In this document: one piece after another, positions 5,748 to 9,041 of the stretch
How the letters are laid out: each line of letters starts with the position of its first letter
Position numbering within the stretch: position 1 is the first letter of the stretch
Source of the DNA: Sphingobacterium sp.
Lineage (GTDB): Bacteria > Bacteroidota > Bacteroidia > SpSt-205
DNA length: 9,041 nucleotides
Assembly: GCA_028276345.1 (NCBI GenBank)
Contig: JAPYWM010000039.1
Span: 1 to 9,041 of the forward strand
Direction: 5' to 3'
Program-made: the position numbers and the translations under genes
Notes under the pieces: model-generated
The model's input: the letters and a program-made list of their open reading frames with translations, nothing else
What the model was told of the DNA's origin: nothing
The model's database searches: none

Positions 5748-6923
5748 ATGGGGAATGCTATTGCGACAGAGGCGGGCTCGTTTTCGCTGGAGCTGCCGGA
5801 GAGTGTGCGACACATTCAGGAGATCGTGCGGGAGTTTGCGCAGCAGAAACTATCGCCGGTCGTGCGAGAGCTGGATGAGACCCAGCGGTTTCCAGTAGAA
5901 CTATTTCGGGAGGCGGGGCAGCTGGGGCTATTGGGGATATTCGTGCCGCAGGAATATGGCGGGGCAGGGCTGGGCTACTACGAGTATGTAGCGGCAATCA
6001 TGGAGCTGGGCAAGGTCGATGGCGGCTTCGCCCTGTCGGTAGCCGCGCACAACTCCCTCGCTGTGGGGCATATTTACTACTTCGGGAGTCAAGAGCAAAA
6101 GCAAAAGTACCTGCCGCGGCTCACGTCGGGGGAATGGATCGGGGCCTGGGCCCTCACCGAGCCCAATACCGGCTCCGATGCCTCCAACATGGATACCATA
6201 GCCGTGCGAGAAGGAGATGGCTGGCGCATCACCGGTCAGAAAAACTTCATCACACACGGCATATCGGCAGACGTTTATGTAGTCATAGCCCGTACGGGCG
6301 AAAGGCGTACCAGTCGTAATTCGACGGCATTCATTATTGAAAAGGGTACACCAGGCCTGATACCCGGTAAAAAGGAAGATAAGCTCGGGATGCGTTCCAG
6401 TGAGACAAGCTGGGTGGGGCTGGATAGGGTATGGGTGCCAGACAGTCAGCGCATAGGCGAAGTCGGCGAGGGCTTTCACCAAGCGATGAAGGTGCTGGAA
6501 GGCGGGCGGATATCGATTGGGGCCCTGGCGCTGGGGATTGCACGCGGGGCGTACGAGGCCGCGCTATCCTATGCCCAGCAGCGCACGCAGTTTAATAAGC
6601 CCCTGATGGAGCACCAGGCGATCGCCTTCAAGCTCGCCGACATGGCCCTGGAAATCGCCGCCGCCGAAATGCTCGTCTTTCAAGCTGCCTATAAGAAAAA
6701 CACCGGCGAAGAAACTATCAACCTGTACAGCTCTATGGCTAAGTACTACGCCAGCGAGATCGGCGTCAAAATCTGCAATGATGCCGTACAAATCTTCGGC
6801 GGCTATGGCTATATCAAAGACTACCCCGTGGAAAAATACTACCGCGACATCAAACTTTGCACAATCGGCGAGGGCACCTCAGAAATCCAGCAGCTTGTCA
6901 TCGCCCGGGAAATACTGAAATAA
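5748..6923 (+). CDS. Acyl-CoA dehydrogenase (short-chain/butyryl-CoA-type)
   Basis: A 391-residue cytoplasmic FAD enzyme that oxidises acyl-CoA to trans-2-enoyl-CoA in fatty-acid or branched-chain amino-acid breakdown and hands electrons to electron-transfer flavoprotein. Full family length. Seen: N-terminal helical domain about 15-125 with VPQEYGGAGLG at 66-76; middle beta domain with the signature WALTEPNTGSDASN at 134-147 and KNFITHG at 165-171; C-terminal helical domain with QQRTQFNKPL at 277-286 and FGGYGYIKDYPVEKYYRD at 350-367. The probable catalytic base is E375 in GEGTSEIQ, the position used by short-chain acyl-CoA dehydrogenases. Chain-length preference cannot be fixed from sequence alone. 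The ATG at 5748 follows a TAnnTTTG box by five bases; an in-frame ATG at 5661 would add 29 non-homologous-looking residues and overlap the divergent gene. Codon choice shifts markedly from G-ending at the 5' end to C/A-ending at the 3' end. Confidence 0.95.
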   Translation: MGNAIATEAGSFSLELPESVRHIQEIVREFAQQKLSPVVRELDETQRFPVELFREAGQLGLLGIFVPQEYGGAGLGYYEYVAAIMELGKVDGGFALSVAAHNSLAVGHIYYFGSQEQKQKYLPRLTSGEWIGAWALTEPNTGSDASNMDTIAVREGDGWRITGQKNFITHGISADVYVVIARTGERRTSRNSTAFIIEKGTPGLIPGKKEDKLGMRSSETSWVGLDRVWVPDSQRIGEVGEGFHQAMKVLEGGRISIGALALGIARGAYEAALSYAQQRTQFNKPLMEHQAIAFKLADMALEIAAAEMLVFQAAYKKNTGEETINLYSSMAKYYASEIGVKICNDAVQIFGGYGYIKDYPVEKYYRDIKLCTIGEGTSEIQQLVIAREILK

Positions 6924-6962
6924 TCACCATCACCGGCCTAAAAGCTTAGACGTTTTTTGTAG

Positions 6963-6970
6963 TAACTTTG
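6963..6970 (+). promoter_or_regulatory. Bacteroidota -7 box for thioredoxin-like gene
   Basis: The bases TAACTTTG match TAnnTTTG, with ACCC between the box and the ATG at 6975. The box lies 40 bases past the acyl-CoA dehydrogenase stop, so the downstream gene probably has its own promoter although it is codirectional and close. Confidence 0.7.
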
Positions 6971-6974
6971 ACCC

Positions 6975-8282
6975 ATGCAGTGGGCTAAGGCCACTATGCT
7001 CGTTTCCCTATTTTGGGCGCAGGGGCTGATGTACACGACCGATGTAGATGCGGCCTTCAAGGAGGCTAAAAAGACGAAAAAGCCCGTCTGGGTGATGGTG
7101 TCCGCTACCTGGTGCGGCCCTTGCCGCTGGACGGAGAAAGAAGTTTTCCCCCAAAGATGGTTTGACAGCCTTATCAGGGCTCACTTTGTGCCCCTGAAAG
7201 TGTATGCCGGGAGTGGCGAGCAAAATACGAAAGGGGGCGAGGAACTGGCTAAAAAGTATCAGGTGCGTGCTTACCCAACCTTTCTCTTCCTGTATCCGAA
7301 TGGGGAGCTTTTTTACCGCACGGAAGGGACGCCGATGGGCAAAAGTGGCGAAGACCCGTCCGTCCGAGAAGCCTGGCAAGCTATCGTCAAAAATGCGCTA
7401 AGCTATCAGGCAGACCTCCCTACCCTGCGACAGAAGTTTGAGAAAGGGGATCGGAGTGAAATGGTGGTGCGGCGGTACTTTGTGTGGGCGGTGAGCTGTG
7501 GCGACTCCGCTACCCTGCATAAAACTTGGGAAGCCTATATCCGGGCATTTCCCTCGCCGCGACTGGCCTGGCTCTACGAGCCGAGAGCCTATGAACATCT
7601 GCGGGATGCAGCCTTGAAACTGCCAGCCGCTTTCAGTTATGCGATAGATGGGGTGGCTGATACCCTCCGAAACCTTCTACCCCCTAAAGAATGGGAGGCT
7701 ATGTACAGGACGCTTCTGCGCGCAGGACTCCCAAGCCGCTATCAGCGAATCCTATCGCAAGCCAAGGCACAGGGCCTACCAGAACCGCACCTGATAGCAG
7801 CTGAGAGCACCGTAGTCCGGGCCCAGGAGCTTCACGCGCGCTTCCCCTTCGCCGAGAAGGTGGCTTTGGACATGCTTATAAGAGTTCTCTTTAGGGCCCG
7901 CACCCCCCAAAGCCACGCCCAAGCCCTTCTCTATGCGACGCAATATGCCGCGCTCATCAAGACCATAGGCCCACCAGACCCCGATGAACGCCTTGACCTC
8001 GCCGACGAGCTCAACAGTTTAGCCTGGACTATTTACGAAGAGGTAGAAGAGCCCCGGGCCCTTTGGATGGCCGTCTACTGGGCTAAGGAAGCCCTCTCCT
8101 ACAACCCCGATGACTGGCAAATCTGGGACACGCTCGGTGCTTTGTACTACAAGCTCAAACGCAAAAAAGAAGCCGTAGAAACCCTCGCCAAGGCTATTGC
8201 GCTGGCTCAGGCCAAAAACCTGCCAGAAGAGAGCTATCGAGAGACGCAGGAGCTTCTGCAGAAGGCCCAGGCCCTGGAGTGA
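6975..8282 (+). CDS. Exported thioredoxin-fold protein with C-terminal TPR
   Basis: A 435-residue protein with a thioredoxin domain that probably reduces or exchanges disulfides outside the cytoplasm; the partner is unknown. Seen: a short hydrophobic leader at residues 1-17 (weakly charged, cleavage near AQG); a thioredoxin domain about 20-145 with the redox site ATWCGPCRW, cysteines 47 and 50, and the cis-proline P101 in AYPTFLFLYPNG; then a helical region about 150-340 with no motif I recognise; and a TPR-like pair about 348-414 (NSLAWTIYEEVEEPRALWMA, then ALSYNPDDWQIWDTLGALYY). The arrangement resembles thioredoxin_7-type proteins that serve periplasmic thiol chemistry, with the TPR as a likely protein-binding surface. 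ATG at 6975 follows a TAnnTTTG box by four bases. Both active-site cysteines are present, so activity is plausible; the biological role is an inference. Confidence 0.88.
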   Translation: MQWAKATMLVSLFWAQGLMYTTDVDAAFKEAKKTKKPVWVMVSATWCGPCRWTEKEVFPQRWFDSLIRAHFVPLKVYAGSGEQNTKGGEELAKKYQVRAYPTFLFLYPNGELFYRTEGTPMGKSGEDPSVREAWQAIVKNALSYQADLPTLRQKFEKGDRSEMVVRRYFVWAVSCGDSATLHKTWEAYIRAFPSPRLAWLYEPRAYEHLRDAALKLPAAFSYAIDGVADTLRNLLPPKEWEAMYRTLLRAGLPSRYQRILSQAKAQGLPEPHLIAAESTVVRAQELHARFPFAEKVALDMLIRVLFRARTPQSHAQALLYATQYAALIKTIGPPDPDERLDLADELNSLAWTIYEEVEEPRALWMAVYWAKEALSYNPDDWQIWDTLGALYYKLKRKKEAVETLAKAIALAQAKNLPEESYRETQELLQKAQALE

Positions 8283-8383
8283 AGGGGGATTTACCGAACA
8301 TCCTATAGCCTTTACCGCTCACAGGGCAAACTTTCTCTGAGGGACCTGCCACGGGCTTTTTCGGCGACTTTCCCCGCTACCCC

Positions 8384-8391
8384 TACCTTTG
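8384..8391 (+). promoter_or_regulatory. Bacteroidota -7 box for alpha/beta hydrolase gene
   Basis: The bases TACCTTTG match TAnnTTTG and are followed by TCTT and the ATG at 8396. A TTTTTC run ends at 8362, 21 bases upstream of the box, and might act as a weak -33 element. The rest of the 113-base gap (8283-8395) shows no ORF, repeat or strong hairpin that I could identify. Confidence 0.7.
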
Positions 8392-8395
8392 TCTT

Positions 8396-9041
8396 ATGCA
8401 GATGCATCTAGAGACTATCCCCGGCTACGAAGGTGAACGGCTCTACACGGCTTACTACCCTGCGCCGGCTTTGTCAGCCCGAGGGACTGTCCTGTGGGTA
8501 CATGGGTATGCCGAGCATAGCGGCCGGTACCTCCCCCTCATCCAGTACCTGCTGGAGCTGGGGTGGCATAGCATAGCCTGGGACCTGCGGGGCCACGGCC
8601 GCTCCACAGGACGCCGCGGCTACGTCTCCGACCTCGAAGAGTATCTCGCTGATCTCACAGCGGTATGGACTCACTGGCACCCGCGCGTGCCACAGCCTAT
8701 CGTGCTCTTTGGCCACTCGCTGGGAGGGCTGATTGTTTTGCGCTATCGGCAGAAGTACGCCGCGCTCTGGAAACCCCATCTCACCGTCGTCAGCGCCCCC
8801 CTTATCCAGCTCAAGGTCAAAGTACCTGCCTATAAGCGGATTCTGGGCGAACTGGCGGCGCGCTTTGTCCCTACGCTCAGCCTCCCTTCTGGCCTAAAGC
8901 CCACCGATCTCACACACGACCCCGCCGAAGCCCAGGCCTACGCCAACGACCCCCTCGTTTTCAAGATCGCCACCGCCGGGTGGTTCGCCGCCATCCAGCG
9001 TGCGCAAGCCGACCTCTGGAAAGACCTTCCCCGCCTCACCG
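8396..9041 (+). CDS. Alpha/beta hydrolase, monoacylglycerol lipase-like, 3' end beyond window
   Basis: An open frame of 215 codons without a stop, continuing past the window. The product resembles the Hydrolase_4/monoacylglycerol lipase group, which hydrolyses monoglycerides or related esters. Seen: the oxyanion-hole region VHGYAEHSGRY at residues 35-45, DLRGHGRSTGRRGYVSD at 63-79 (the family D-RGHG-S-G pattern), the nucleophile elbow GHSLGG with S108, and NDPLVF at 184-189 in the lid-to-core region typical of this family. The catalytic aspartate and histidine would lie beyond position 9041. No signal peptide is visible, so a cytoplasmic or membrane-associated location is likely. ATG at 8396 is chosen by the TAnnTTTG box four bases upstream; a second in-frame ATG two codons later is possible. 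It could also be a lysophospholipase-type enzyme. Confidence 0.9.
   Translation, partial: MQMHLETIPGYEGERLYTAYYPAPALSARGTVLWVHGYAEHSGRYLPLIQYLLELGWHSIAWDLRGHGRSTGRRGYVSDLEEYLADLTAVWTHWHPRVPQPIVLFGHSLGGLIVLRYRQKYAALWKPHLTVVSAPLIQLKVKVPAYKRILGELAARFVPTLSLPSGLKPTDLTHDPAEAQAYANDPLVFKIATAGWFAAIQRAQADLWKDLPRLT

Noticed and set aside
5928..6482. 184-codon open frame on the minus strand
   Set aside because: It is antisense to the acyl-CoA dehydrogenase, has no promoter box or known motif, and the plus-strand gene is certain.
6938..6958. CTAA-AAGC-TTAG mini-hairpin followed shortly by six T after the acyl-CoA dehydrogenase gene
   Set aside because: A four-pair AT-rich stem is too weak to call a terminator, and the T run is close to the next promoter box.
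8348..8361. GCC-ACG-GGC followed by five T in the gap before the hydrolase gene
   Set aside because: A three-pair stem is not a credible intrinsic terminator, though the T run could belong to a -33 region.
1..9041. Search for CRISPR repeats, insertion-sequence ends, tRNA genes and long direct repeats
   Set aside because: No repeated units, transposase motifs, terminal inverted repeats or tRNA-like cloverleaf sequences were recognised by eye on either strand.
5748..9041. Acyl-CoA dehydrogenase, thioredoxin-like protein and lipase-like hydrolase as one lipid-degradation operon
   Set aside because: Each has its own TAnnTTTG box directly before its start, and the thioredoxin-TPR protein has no clear link to lipid catabolism.

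Overview
The window looks like chromosomal DNA of a Bacteroidota member with moderately high GC. Two independent signs support this. The large secreted protein on the minus strand ends in a type IX secretion (T9SS) sorting domain. In addition, six of the seven genes have a Bacteroidota-type -7 promoter box (TAnnTTTG) immediately in front of the start codon. I cannot name a genus. No mobile element, CRISPR array, tRNA or rRNA gene was seen.

Layout. Positions 1-1483, minus strand: tsf (elongation factor Ts) followed by pyrH (UMP kinase, cut by the left window edge), joined by a 4-base ATGA stop/start overlap. Positions 1549-2541, plus strand: a class I SAM-dependent methyltransferase with a degenerate Trm112-like N-terminus. 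Positions 2594-5662, minus strand: a 1022-residue exported peptidoglycan amidase with an additional transglycosylase-like N-terminal domain, CUB-like, jelly-roll-like and fibronectin-like domains, and a T9SS tail. Positions 5748-6923, plus: an acyl-CoA dehydrogenase. Positions 6975-8282, plus: an exported thioredoxin-fold protein with a C-terminal TPR. Positions 8396-9041, plus: a monoacylglycerol-lipase-like alpha/beta hydrolase, cut by the right edge. Coding density is high; the longest gap is 113 bases (8283-8395).

How the genes work together. Only tsf and pyrH form an obvious operon. Every other gene appears to be its own transcription unit, because each has its own -7 box. Acyl-CoA dehydrogenase and the lipase-like hydrolase could both serve lipid catabolism, and the amidase and thioredoxin-like protein both act outside the cytoplasm, but nothing shows that they form one system.

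Most notable signals. (1) In all six units the -7 box lies only 4-6 bases before the start codon, which predicts leaderless mRNAs and fixes the true starts, removing misleading N-terminal extensions. (2) In the acyl-CoA dehydrogenase and UMP kinase genes, synonymous codon choice switches from G-ending to C/A-ending between the 5' and 3' ends, on opposite strands. (3) The T9SS amidase keeps a Glu-Ser motif in its transglycosylase-like domain, so it may cut peptidoglycan at two bond types. I found no clear evidence of an undescribed multi-gene defence or metabolic system here.
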